The notes below the pieces were generated by a model. That model had not been told where the DNA came from and did not search any database. It saw nothing but the letters and a program-made list of their open reading frames with translations. Below, in pieces: positions 18,512-26,797 of a stretch of DNA of 64,000 nt; within the stretch, counting starts at the first letter, position 1, and each line of letters opens with the position of its first letter. The stretch comes from Desulfoluna butyratoxydans. Lineage in GTDB: Bacteria; Desulfobacterota; Desulfobacteria; Desulfobacterales; Desulfolunaceae. A program made the position numbers and the translations under genes. Location of the stretch: NCBI RefSeq assembly GCF_900699765.1, contig NZ_CAADHO010000010.1:1-64000 (forward strand), in the 5' to 3' direction.

Positions 18512-20857
18512 ATGCTCTCCTTTTCTTACCTAATATTTCTTTTTCTTCTTATTTTCTCACCCCTTGCCTTCGGGGCCCGTGATCCATGGGCACTTTCGGT
18601 TATAGAGTGGGGCTGCGCCCTGGGTGCGCTACTCTATCTTGGTGTAACCAAAGGTAAGAAGAAATTGTACCGGGTCCCGGGACTGTTGCCTCTGGGGTTG
18701 TTTGCGGGCTGGCTCCTGTTTCAGGCCGTGCCTCTTCCTGTTGCTCTTGTTAAATGGCTTTCACCGGCCACCCATGCCATTTATCGGGAGAGCCTTGGGC
18801 CACTATACGAGGTCCGGTGGATTCCTCTCTCTGTTGACCCAGGGAAAACCTTGGCTGAGAGCTTTCGCTTCTCTGCCTATCTCCTGTTCTATTGGTGGGC
18901 CGTGCAGCTTCTTGCGGACCGGACAAAACTCAAAAAAACGGTTCTGGTCGTTGCCGGGCTCGCCGGATGCATGGCCGTCTATGCCATTGTGGAAACCCTT
19001 TTTACCAATGGGAAAATATACGGTTTTTATGCCGGGCCTGCTAACAACACACATGTGGGGCCGTATGTGTACCATAACCATTACTCTGGATTTATGGGGA
19101 TGGTCTTGCCCATGGTGTTGGGGCTTTATCTCTACTACAGGCCCCAGGTAAGGTATGGATCCTGGAGAGAAAGGGTTGTGGAGTTCTGGAACGGAGCGGC
19201 AGGTCACCTTCACCTGCTGCTGGGTTTTACGGCTGTTCTTATGGGCACTTCAGTGTTCCTCAGCCTGTCCCGTGGGGGAATCATTTCTCTGTGTCTTTCC
19301 ATGATTTGTTTGATCGGTTTTTTCTCTCTTCGCAAAGGGGGCTCCCGGCGAAAGAGGTTTGTATCATTGGCAGTTCTTTTGATGTTTCTTTCTGTTTCCT
19401 GGTTTGGCTGGGAGCCCGTTGTTGAACGGTTTGGCAGAGCCTTTAACGAAGAGGGAGAGTTGGTTAATACTCGTTTTAGCATCTGGGACGACACCCATGG
19501 CATGGTGAACGATTTTTTCCTTGCGGGCACCGGCCTGGGGAGCTTCGGGGCCATCTATCCGAGTTATCGGAGTCTGGGTGGTCATAAATTCGTGAGCCAT
19601 GCCCATAATGACTATGTCGAGCTGCTGGCATGCGGTGGGGTCATTGGCTCTCTTTTGGTTGCATGCTTTGTTGTGGCGTTGTTTCGCGCGACGTGGATCA
19701 TGTATCGCAGCCGTCGTGATCCCTATGCCCATTGTCTTTACCTGGGAGCCTTTGCAGGGCTTCTGGCGATTTTTTTCCACAGTGTGGTGGATTTTAATTT
19801 TTACAACAACGCAAACGGTTTGTTTTTTTTCTTTATGTGCAGTCTTGCCGTTGCAGCCTCCCATACGCGTATTCGCGGCAGACAGGAAACGTTTCTTACA
19901 GAGTCACCGCTGGTTCAGAAGCGGGCTGTGTGGTTTACGGCCGTGATTTTTCTGGGGCTTGTCAGTGTGTATCAGGGTGGTTTGCTCAGGGCATCCTCTT
20001 TGTTCAACCGTGTGGAGGGCACGGTCATAGAAGAGGATACCTCGGATGAAGAGGTTGAAGGTGTGATAGTCGCTCTGGGACGTGCAACACTGCTTGCTCC
20101 CATGGAATCCCTTTATCCCTTTGCCCTTGCACGAACTTTTGCATTTTACGGCCAGGATAAGGCCTTTGAAGAGCAATTAAAACGTGCTTTGTGGTTGTGC
20201 CCGGTAACCAGCTCTGTCCTCCAATACACCGCCCGATACCTGTGCCGGAAGAATCAAGTGGCCCTTGGGCGGCACTATTTTGAGATGGCGATTGCCCATG
20301 ACACGGCAAACCCGGAAAGGCGCAAGATGTTCGCCGGTTGGTTGCTTGGCCGTGGGGAAACAGAAGAAGCTGTCGCGCATATGAAGCAAGCCATGCTTCT
20401 GAATACGTCAAGGCAGAACATCAAAGGGTGCGTTTCTCTGCTTTTGTACCACGGCGTGAGCAAAGAGGCCGTTTACGCGATGCTTCCTGAGCGAATCTAT
20501 CCCCGCTTTGTGTTTGCCGACACGATGAGAGCCTTTGGGGATCATGACCTGGCGCGTGAAGTGACTGTTCGGGCACTGGATTATCTTGATACCGAAGACT
20601 CTCTAAGGCCTTGGTTTTTCACCAGGGTATACTGGGTCTATATGAAAGAAAAAGACTATGATATGGCGCTCTCTGTCCTGCAGAAAGCGTCTCAGTACTT
20701 TCCGGATCATGCGAAAATTCGTCTTCTCATCGGAGATACCTATGTGAAGATGGGGATCCCGTACCGTGCTGTCGAGGAGTACGAGCGGGTGTTGATTGTT
20801 GACCCGGACAACCGAAGAGCAACGGCAGGGCTAAAGCGGCTGTCGTCCTACCTTTGA
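18512..20857 (+). CDS. O-antigen ligase/polymerase family protein with C-terminal TPR domain
   Basis: 781 aa. About ten membrane segments fill residues 1-490. The long periplasmic loop contains HNHYSGFMGMVLPM and, later, GTGLGSFGAIYPSYRS and SHAHNDYVELLACGG, typical of Wzy/WaaL-superfamily proteins. From about residue 520 on, the protein is soluble and helical with TPR-like units (YFEMAIAHDTANPERRKMF, YDMALSVLQKASQYFPDHAKIR, YRAVEEYERVLIVDP). Such Wzy_C-TPR fusions are frequent in deltaproteobacterial exopolysaccharide loci. It probably joins or polymerises glycans in the periplasm, with the TPRs binding partners. Confidence 0.85.
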   Translation: MLSFSYLIFLFLLIFSPLAFGARDPWALSVIEWGCALGALLYLGVTKGKKKLYRVPGLLPLGLFAGWLLFQAVPLPVALVKWLSPATHAIYRESLGPLYEVRWIPLSVDPGKTLAESFRFSAYLLFYWWAVQLLADRTKLKKTVLVVAGLAGCMAVYAIVETLFTNGKIYGFYAGPANNTHVGPYVYHNHYSGFMGMVLPMVLGLYLYYRPQVRYGSWRERVVEFWNGAAGHLHLLLGFTAVLMGTSVFLSLSRGGIISLCLSMICLIGFFSLRKGGSRRKRFVSLAVLLMFLSVSWFGWEPVVERFGRAFNEEGELVNTRFSIWDDTHGMVNDFFLAGTGLGSFGAIYPSYRSLGGHKFVSHAHNDYVELLACGGVIGSLLVACFVVALFRATWIMYRSRRDPYAHCLYLGAFAGLLAIFFHSVVDFNFYNNANGLFFFFMCSLAVAASHTRIRGRQETFLTESPLVQKRAVWFTAVIFLGLVSVYQGGLLRASSLFNRVEGTVIEEDTSDEEVEGVIVALGRATLLAPMESLYPFALARTFAFYGQDKAFEEQLKRALWLCPVTSSVLQYTARYLCRKNQVALGRHYFEMAIAHDTANPERRKMFAGWLLGRGETEEAVAHMKQAMLLNTSRQNIKGCVSLLLYHGVSKEAVYAMLPERIYPRFVFADTMRAFGDHDLAREVTVRALDYLDTEDSLRPWFFTRVYWVYMKEKDYDMALSVLQKASQYFPDHAKIRLLIGDTYVKMGIPYRAVEEYERVLIVDPDNRRATAGLKRLSSYL

Positions 20858-20917
20858 TTTGGTGATTGAGTTGTTGATGAACCGAAGCATTCTCCCCCCC
20901 TTAGCGTTTATGGTATC

Positions 20918-20938
20918 GGCACAAAAGGTGCCTTTTTT
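20918..20938 (+). terminator. small intrinsic terminator
   Basis: GGCAC/GTGCC with a 5-base loop is followed by six T. It lies between the ligase-TPR gene and the sugar transferase gene, so the two may be separate transcription units. The stem is short, so read-through is likely. Confidence 0.5.
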
Positions 20939-20971
20939 GGTGCGTTTGTATCAGAAAACCGAGGGATTCTC

Positions 20972-22414
20972 ATGCTTAAAGAAAAGAACAGGGTTATTGT
21001 CCGGTTTCATCTCTTTATCGATGTGTTGATAACGATGCTGGCCTTTGTGGGGGCCTACTTTACCAAAAAATACCTGCTTCCCGGTGGGGCAGGGGGGCTG
21101 TCCACGGCTCCTAACTATTACACCCTTCTTTTTATGGTGACGGTTATCTGGGGGCTGACGTTTCAGGCCTTCAATTTGTATGAGCCCTATCGAAAACGAA
21201 GCCTCATGCAGGTTCTGGTTAACGCCACACAGGCCGTTTGCTTTAGCCTGCTGGTATTTGGGGCCGTTTTATATGCCTTGAAAAACCATGACGTAAGTCG
21301 CGGTATGATTCTTCTTTTCGGCGGCCTCAACATGGTGATGCTTTGTGTCAGCAAGGCCATAATCTATCTGGTGCTGGTTAGGATCCGGAAGCGTGGGTAC
21401 AATACGCGAAATATCCTGGTTGTGGGGAGCCTTGAGCGAGCCAGGGATATCCTGAGGAAAATTGAAAAACAGAAGGGCGCAGGGTACACCATTCAGGGGT
21501 GCCTGGATGTCGATTCCCATCGCATCGGTCAGGAGGTTATTCCCGGTGTAAAGGTTCTCAATAATGTGGAACGGCTTTCCGATATCCTCAAAGAAACTGT
21601 GGTGGATGAGCTGATCTTTGCCATGCCGCTGAAGTTGATTCCCAGGGCGTCAGCTTATTTGACCCTTGCCGAAAAAATGGGCGTGAGCGTCCGTATCGTA
21701 CCGGACTGGCAGATTCACAACCTGGTATACAAACCTGGAAACGCGTCAGTATCCTTTGAGACTTTTCTTCAGATTCCCACCATGAAGATGCATATGATCT
21801 CTTCGGACAGTGTGGGGCTGATGCTGAAAAACGTGTATGACTATGTTTTTTCCTGCGTGATGCTGATCGCTTCGCTGCCTTTTTTTCTTGTGGTTGCTGT
21901 GGCTATAAAAATAATCTCTCCCGGGCCGGTTTTTTATAAGCAAAAACGTATGGGCGTCAACGGACGGCTTTTCGATATCTATAAATTTCGCACCATGGTC
22001 GTGGGGGCGGATAAAATGCTGGATGATCTTAAGGATGCCAACGAGGCCGACGGCCCGGCTTTTAAAATAAGAAAAGATCCCCGGGTAATTCCGTATGTGG
22101 GAACTTTTTTAAGGAAAACAAGCATGGATGAGCTCCCCCAGTTGATCAACGTGGTGCGTGGGGAAATGAGCCTCATCGGGCCCCGGCCGCCCATTCCGAG
22201 CGAGGTGAGTGAGTACGAGCTGTGGCAACGCCGAAGGCTCTCCATGAAACCAGGAATGACCTGTATCTGGCAGGTGACCCCCAACCGCAATGATGTCAGC
22301 TTTGAGGGGTGGATGAAGATGGACTTGGAGTACATAGACAACTGGTCCTTAGGATTGGACGCAAAGATTTTTCTGTCCACCATCAGGGCTGTTTTAACGG
22401 GGAGTGGGCGTTAG
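20972..22414 (+). CDS. exopolysaccharide polyprenyl-glycosylphosphotransferase (initiating transferase)
   Basis: 480 aa. Four N-terminal membrane segments (to about residue 140) and a Rossmann-like CoA-binding-like segment (NILVVGSLERARDILRKI) precede one more membrane helix near 290. The catalytic bacterial sugar-transferase domain follows: FYKQKRMGVNGRLFDIYKFRTMV, RKTSMDELPQLINVVRGEMSLIGPRPP, KPGMTCIWQV. The enzyme places the first sugar-1-phosphate on undecaprenyl phosphate. Both the WcaJ-type layout and the domain are clear; which sugar (glucose or another) is not. GAGG lies 9 bases before the ATG. Confidence 0.93.
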   Translation: MLKEKNRVIVRFHLFIDVLITMLAFVGAYFTKKYLLPGGAGGLSTAPNYYTLLFMVTVIWGLTFQAFNLYEPYRKRSLMQVLVNATQAVCFSLLVFGAVLYALKNHDVSRGMILLFGGLNMVMLCVSKAIIYLVLVRIRKRGYNTRNILVVGSLERARDILRKIEKQKGAGYTIQGCLDVDSHRIGQEVIPGVKVLNNVERLSDILKETVVDELIFAMPLKLIPRASAYLTLAEKMGVSVRIVPDWQIHNLVYKPGNASVSFETFLQIPTMKMHMISSDSVGLMLKNVYDYVFSCVMLIASLPFFLVVAVAIKIISPGPVFYKQKRMGVNGRLFDIYKFRTMVVGADKMLDDLKDANEADGPAFKIRKDPRVIPYVGTFLRKTSMDELPQLINVVRGEMSLIGPRPPIPSEVSEYELWQRRRLSMKPGMTCIWQVTPNRNDVSFEGWMKMDLEYIDNWSLGLDAKIFLSTIRAVLTGSGR

Positions 22415-22447
22415 TCGTTAAACTTTGCACTGCCCGTTGGTGTGCTG

Positions 22448-22478
22448 GGTGCACTCGACTCGTGAAATATCCGGGCTG
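22448..22478. repeat. dispersed intergenic repeat, solo end (copy D)
   Basis: GGTGCACTCGACTCGTGAAATATCCGGG matches, in inverted orientation, the left end of the repeat at 23482-23510. The two ends face each other across about 1 kb. No interior of the element is present here, so this is a solo or deleted copy. Confidence 0.6.
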
Positions 22479-22562
22479 GGTTACCGATGAGTTTTTATGA
22501 CTGATTAATGCTGGGGTATCCGATGTCTGGGTGGCCCCAAAAAACTAAGGCCTGACTCTGGC

Positions 22563-22949
22563 GTGGGAAAACTGGCGGGACATTTGGACCAGGAGCCATA
22601 TGCAACGGCTGATCCTTTTACCTGGGAGGATGTCTGGATCATTGCCGTGAGTATGGCGGAAGGTTTGGAGCTGGACGGTCTGCATGTGAAAGTCGTTGAA
22701 GCGATCACCGAAACCGTTCTTTTTGAGTGGCGGTGGTGTGCAGGCAATGTTACGCCGTTTATGAGGAGAGAGAACGAAACGGGGTTCCTGGCGGGTTTTG
22801 TGGTGCCCCTTGAGAACGGCAGCAAGGTGGAAATTCTTTTTGAAAGGGATAAGAGTACCCATTCGGCAGTTTCCATCCAAAAGCACATTGAGTTTCTGAA
22901 AGAATTTCTTGTTCTGCAAATATCTCGATTTTGTTTCAGGGAAAGTTAG
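22563..22949 (+). CDS. hypothetical protein
   Basis: 128 aa from a GTG at 22563; the frame is open back to 22509 without an ATG. Codon use looks like host coding sequence. The middle (TETVLFEWRWCAGNVTPFM, ETGFLAGFVVPLENGSKVEILFER) has the texture of a small beta-rich domain. No family is recognised. It has no clear ribosome-binding site, so it may be the remains of a longer gene. It lies in the 1 kb between two inverted ends of the dispersed repeat, just after the initiating transferase. Confidence 0.4.
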   Translation: MGKLAGHLDQEPYATADPFTWEDVWIIAVSMAEGLELDGLHVKVVEAITETVLFEWRWCAGNVTPFMRRENETGFLAGFVVPLENGSKVEILFERDKSTHSAVSIQKHIEFLKEFLVLQISRFCFRES

Positions 22950-23481
22950 TTGAGTTTTGAATCGCCTTTGGCTAAGGCCTCATTGTTATGAGTAAAATGG
23001 GCCTTGTTTGGTTTTAGGCTTTACTCTGTAAATAAGGTCGAAAATACTTGTGCGTTTTCGCGTGTTATGCTTAAGTGTCTATGAATTATCCCCCCTGCTG
23101 TCAACCGGGCCTGCTGTCTGCCTGGTGAGAATACTCTGTAGTGAAAAATATCAAAACAAAATGAAGAACGACGCCTTTGTATCGACGGTTTCGGGCCTTG
23201 CTGGGGTGCTGTGAACGTGGGGTGTGCTGTACCCTGATTTTGCGCTATGTCACCATTTTTCTATGGGTTATAGCCGCCAGATCGTCGATTGTGTTGAACA
23301 CACCTTATTGCTCCGCCGTTTTGAAAGGTTAACGTTAGAGTATGCGGTCCAGGCACCTGATTTGCCATGCTGTGTATGCATCATTTTTAACATGGGCCAT
23401 ATTTGCAGACAGTGCGAAATATGTCGCTTGGTCTATTGGCGACAAAGCCATTTAACTTCGGTTGAACGCTTTGTGTTTAGC
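22950..23481. other. intergenic stretch without recognisable features
   Basis: Short open frames exist here, the longest starting at 23224 and running into the repeat at 23482. None has a ribosome-binding site or a protein-like composition. No tRNA, terminator or strong promoter was found by eye. Confidence 0.5.
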
Positions 23482-23695
23482 CCGGATATTTCACGAATCG
23501 AGTGCACTCATGTTCAACACTCTGATGACGCAGAAGATGGGTGCACTCGGCTCGCCCGAAGGGTGAGAAAATCGAGCACAAAACCGTGAATTACATTTTG
23601 TATTTTGAAATGTCTGATTTTTCACAATAACCACCCGTAATAAAATTCTATTGTTGCGATCGGGCCGTTTTCTCATGAAATATCCGGGTTAGGGG
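23482..23695. repeat. dispersed intergenic repeat, copy B (about 214 bp)
   Basis: This is the best-preserved copy. Its ends are inverted: CCCGGATATTTCACGA at the left and TCATGAAATATCCGGG at the right. The interior has CTCTGATGACGCAG, GATGGGTGCACTCGGCTCGC and CCGAAGGGTGAGA, all shared with copy A at 1606-1812. An AT-rich middle of about 60 bases is unique. It ends some 40 bases before the start of the Ala-rich repeat protein gene, where it could influence expression. Confidence 0.7.
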
Positions 23696-23732
23696 CGGTC
23701 GACTTGTTTAACTCATGCGTCAAGGGGGCACC

Positions 23733-24674
23733 ATGAAAAAGTGGGTTGTTGTCATTATGTCGGTATGTTTGGTTTTTGGCGCGGTTTCGCTAAGTTTTGG
23801 GGAGCCGGAAGAAGGACCGGTTTGGAAGACTGTCTTGAACGATGCCATTAAGTTCGGTGGCGTCTCAGATTCTACCATGATGCAGGAAGCACTGCAGTTC
23901 GCAATGACCAATAACATTGCGTTGCCGGAGTTTCTTTCCGAGGTCAACACGATCAGCCCCGCAGCCGTTGAGGTGGCATTGACCGCAAGTTTTAAGGTGG
24001 TTGACGATAAGGGTGCTGTTATCGCCGCTGCTTCCGGTATCAATGCCGATGTCGGGACCGTGGTGACAGCAGCCATTGCCGCCGACGTTCCTGCCGGCGA
24101 GATTGTTACGGAAACAGTGAAGGCGGATCCTTCGTCTGCAGGAAAGGCCGTTGGCGCTGCCATTGCAGCCAACGCATCGGCCACCGAGGTTGTTTCAGCA
24201 GCCGTGGCAGCCGATCCTACCACTGCGGGTGACGCGGTCGCAGCTGCGGTGGGGGCCGGGGCTCCGGCCGGTGACGTTGTCGCTGCCTCAGTCAAAGCAG
24301 ACCCCACAACGGCAAGCACCGCGGTTACCTCCGCCCTTGATGCAGGTGCACAGGCGGATGAGGTTGTTTCGTCTGCCGTCACGGCGGATCCGTCCACCGC
24401 GAGTTCGGTGGTGGCAGCAGCCATTGATGCAGGTGAAAATGTGCTGGAGGTTGTGGGAAGCGCCATGGATGCCGGGGCGACTTCAGAGCAGATTACGAAC
24501 GGGGCCGTCGCAGCTGGCCTGACGGCTGACGCGGCGCAGGTAGCCATGGATACGGCCAATGAGGCTCAGACCTTTACCACCGAAGCGGACGATGCCGAAG
24601 AAGACAACACTCCGGTAAGCCAACCGCCCGTTGCCATTGATGATCCGCCTTCCGAGGATGCCAGCCCCAACTGA
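23733..24674 (+). CDS. exported Ala-rich protein with four 29-residue repeats
   Basis: 313 aa from ATG 23733, preceded by AAGGGGG; an earlier in-frame ATG at 23715 overlaps that site. The N-terminus KKWVVVIMSVCLVFGAVSLSFG is a signal peptide, probably cleaved before EPEEG. Four full repeats of 29 residues follow (encoded by 24117-24464), each starting V-x-ADP-[ST]-[ST]-A and ending with E/D-VV-x-[SA]-[AS], with degenerate half-units on both sides. The tail is acidic, Pro- and Asp-rich. The helical repeat pattern suggests a surface or periplasmic scaffold. Position between the sugar transferase and the beta-barrel/exporter genes suggests a role in polysaccharide export or anchoring. No family is recognised. 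Confidence 0.8.
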   Translation: MKKWVVVIMSVCLVFGAVSLSFGEPEEGPVWKTVLNDAIKFGGVSDSTMMQEALQFAMTNNIALPEFLSEVNTISPAAVEVALTASFKVVDDKGAVIAAASGINADVGTVVTAAIAADVPAGEIVTETVKADPSSAGKAVGAAIAANASATEVVSAAVAADPTTAGDAVAAAVGAGAPAGDVVAASVKADPTTASTAVTSALDAGAQADEVVSSAVTADPSTASSVVAAAIDAGENVLEVVGSAMDAGATSEQITNGAVAAGLTADAAQVAMDTANEAQTFTTEADDAEEDNTPVSQPPVAIDDPPSEDASPN

Positions 24675-24876
24675 TGCAGGGAACAGATGGCGGGGAGGGA
24701 AGTCAGAGGCTCTTTCGGGGGGCATGGATTCCCATTGGTCTCAAATCTCTCCTCTTCTGAAGAGTCACGGGAAAAAGGCATATTGCCAAGGGCGTGCTGC
24801 TTACCATCTTGTATATTGCGAAAATGATTTTTCGGTGACTGGTTCTCAGCCTTTACCATAAAACATAGGTGAAAAA

Positions 24877-26115
24877 GTGAAACGAACGACGTGGATAGGG
24901 TGCGCATTTGGGATTGTGGTGTTTCTGCTAATGACCACTTCAGGGTGGTGTGATCTTTTCTCCCAGGATATGTTCGGGCTTGAGTCGGATACGATTCATC
25001 CCTTTCTCTCCTTTTCCGGGGAGTACACGGACAACGTGTTTGCCACCAATGATGATGAAGAAGATGACCTGATCAGCTACATCACCCCAGGGGTTTGGCT
25101 GGCCCTTCCCGGAGCCGATGCTGAGGTGATCAACATTGCTGCTTCCAGCTCCGTACCGGGCGGCATGGCCCAGACCCGTTTCCAGAACGAAGAGATGGGC
25201 AGGTACCAGGGCTTTTTCAGGTATGCTCCCACCTTTGAAAACTATCTGGATATAGACGATAGGGATTTTATCTACCATAGACTGGATGCCTACGCGGCCC
25301 TGAACCTTGCCGGAGGTCTCTCCTTTGAATTGATGGACCAGTATCAGGACTCCCGGGACGATGTTGAGGAAGAGACGGACAGCGCCGAGTTTAACAACAA
25401 CCTGTTGGCCCTCACCACCTCCTATGCCATCACCGATAAACTGAAAGCGCGTGTGGATCTTGGGTACTACGATGTGAACTACAACTCGGACGCTCCGGAA
25501 AAGGATCGTAAAGATATAAGCGTATCAGGGTTTGTTCTGTTTGATATCCGGCCCAAGACAACCATTTTCGGTGAAATGTCCCACACGGATATTGACTACG
25601 ATACGGCAAATGTGGACAGTACGGAATTCAAGGTGTTTGCAGGGGTTAAATATGATGCCAGCGACCGCATCAATGCCATGGGCAAGATCGGCTACGTGGA
25701 GAAGGACCTTGACGAACTTGACGAAACAGACGATACCCTCGGCCTCGAAGCATTCATCAGTTACGATTTAAGTGATCGTATCGATCTGAGCGCCAATGCG
25801 AAAAGGGGAAACCAGGAAACCACCACAAGCCGTTTTGTTACGGAAAGCGTGTTCAGCGTGTCCGGCACCTACAGCCTGACTTCGCGCATCAGTTCAACGC
25901 TTTACCTTGCTGCCATGGAGGAGGAGTACAAGAAGATCGACAGGGACGATAGCACCTATAAGATCTCGCCGTCCGTTAAATACCAGTTCAATAATAGGAT
26001 TTTCGGAAGCCTGGCTTATATGTATACCGATCGGGATGCCTCCGGTCAGGATACGAGCGCCCAGAGCGATTATACGGAAAACAGCGTGATGCTGACCATA
26101 ACGGCTTCGATGTAA
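24877..26115 (+). CDS. outer-membrane beta-barrel protein of exopolysaccharide locus
   Basis: 412 aa from GTG 24877. A signal peptide (KRTTWIGCAFGIVVFLLMTTSGWC) is followed by HPFLSFSGEYTDNVFATNDDEEDD, a start shared by putative beta-barrel porins (BBP2-like) encoded beside Wza/Wzc genes. The rest alternates short amphipathic strands and acidic turns (ITDKLKARVDLGYYDVNYNSD, DRINAMGKIGYVEKDLDELDE) and ends in VMLTITASM, close to a beta-barrel C-terminus. It probably sits in the outer membrane and aids polysaccharide secretion or anchoring. This role is inferred from position. Confidence 0.8.
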   Translation: MKRTTWIGCAFGIVVFLLMTTSGWCDLFSQDMFGLESDTIHPFLSFSGEYTDNVFATNDDEEDDLISYITPGVWLALPGADAEVINIAASSSVPGGMAQTRFQNEEMGRYQGFFRYAPTFENYLDIDDRDFIYHRLDAYAALNLAGGLSFELMDQYQDSRDDVEEETDSAEFNNNLLALTTSYAITDKLKARVDLGYYDVNYNSDAPEKDRKDISVSGFVLFDIRPKTTIFGEMSHTDIDYDTANVDSTEFKVFAGVKYDASDRINAMGKIGYVEKDLDELDETDDTLGLEAFISYDLSDRIDLSANAKRGNQETTTSRFVTESVFSVSGTYSLTSRISSTLYLAAMEEEYKKIDRDDSTYKISPSVKYQFNNRIFGSLAYMYTDRDASGQDTSAQSDYTENSVMLTITASM

Positions 26116-26259
26116 GGGGACTGCAGGGCTGAGGGGAACAAAGGGATGCGGTGTCGGTCGGTTCGGTCAAGACCTTGCCTGCCGGTGCCGCCTGGTTTGG
26201 TTTTCCCCTTAGCCTTTGCCCTTTGCAGGTTGATGACATTTTTACTATCGAAGGGTCTT

Positions 26260-26796
26260 ATGAGAAATACAGCAGTACTTTTGATTTTCGTCTTGTTCTT
26301 GAGTCCTCTTTGCACGGCTTCTGCACAGAATTTCCGGGTCGGCAAAGGGGATTTGTTGTCTATCAAGGTGTATGAGCACGAAGATCTGAGCATGAATGTG
26401 CGGGTGAGTGCCGACGGCACCATCAAGATGCCTTTTATCGGCAGCGTAAAGGTGAGTGGACTGACCGGGGAAGAGATTTCCGAGCACCTGATGCGGCTGT
26501 ACGTGGATGAAGAGTATCTGGTGAACCCTCAGATCAATGTCTTTATCGATGAGTACCGCAGCCGGAAAGCCAATATCCTTGGGCAGGTGACTGAACCGGG
26601 GCGGTATGAGATCGACGAAGACACCTCCATCATGGTCCTTGTCACCATGGCATCGGGGTTCACGCGCAGGGCGTACAAGAAAACGGCTCAGGTCATCCGC
26701 CGGGTCGACGGGGAAAAGCAGATTCTCGAAGACGTTGATATGGGTGAGAAGGTAATCCCCGGAGACATCATTGTGATACAGGAGAGTTTTTTCTGA
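26260..26796 (+). CDS. polysaccharide export protein (Wza-like, short form)
   Basis: 178 aa from ATG 26260, preceded by GAAGGG; a start at 26146 would add 38 residues before the signal peptide. The signal peptide is RNTAVLLIFVLFLSPLCTASA. The polysaccharide-export domain follows (RVGKGDLLSIKVYEHEDLSMNVRVS, GTIKMPFIGSVKVSGLTGEEI), then one SLBB-type domain (KANILGQVTEPGRYEIDED). It lacks the C-terminal transmembrane helix of E. coli Wza, and the signal sequence has no convincing lipobox. It overlaps functionally with the adjacent barrel protein, which may supply the outer-membrane pore. Confidence 0.9.
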   Translation: MRNTAVLLIFVLFLSPLCTASAQNFRVGKGDLLSIKVYEHEDLSMNVRVSADGTIKMPFIGSVKVSGLTGEEISEHLMRLYVDEEYLVNPQINVFIDEYRSRKANILGQVTEPGRYEIDEDTSIMVLVTMASGFTRRAYKKTAQVIRRVDGEKQILEDVDMGEKVIPGDIIVIQESFF

Positions 26797-26797
26797 T

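Noticed and set aside
23224-23589. 121-residue open frame
   Set aside because: It runs through the inverted end and interior of the dispersed repeat and has no SD; amino-acid composition is not protein-like.
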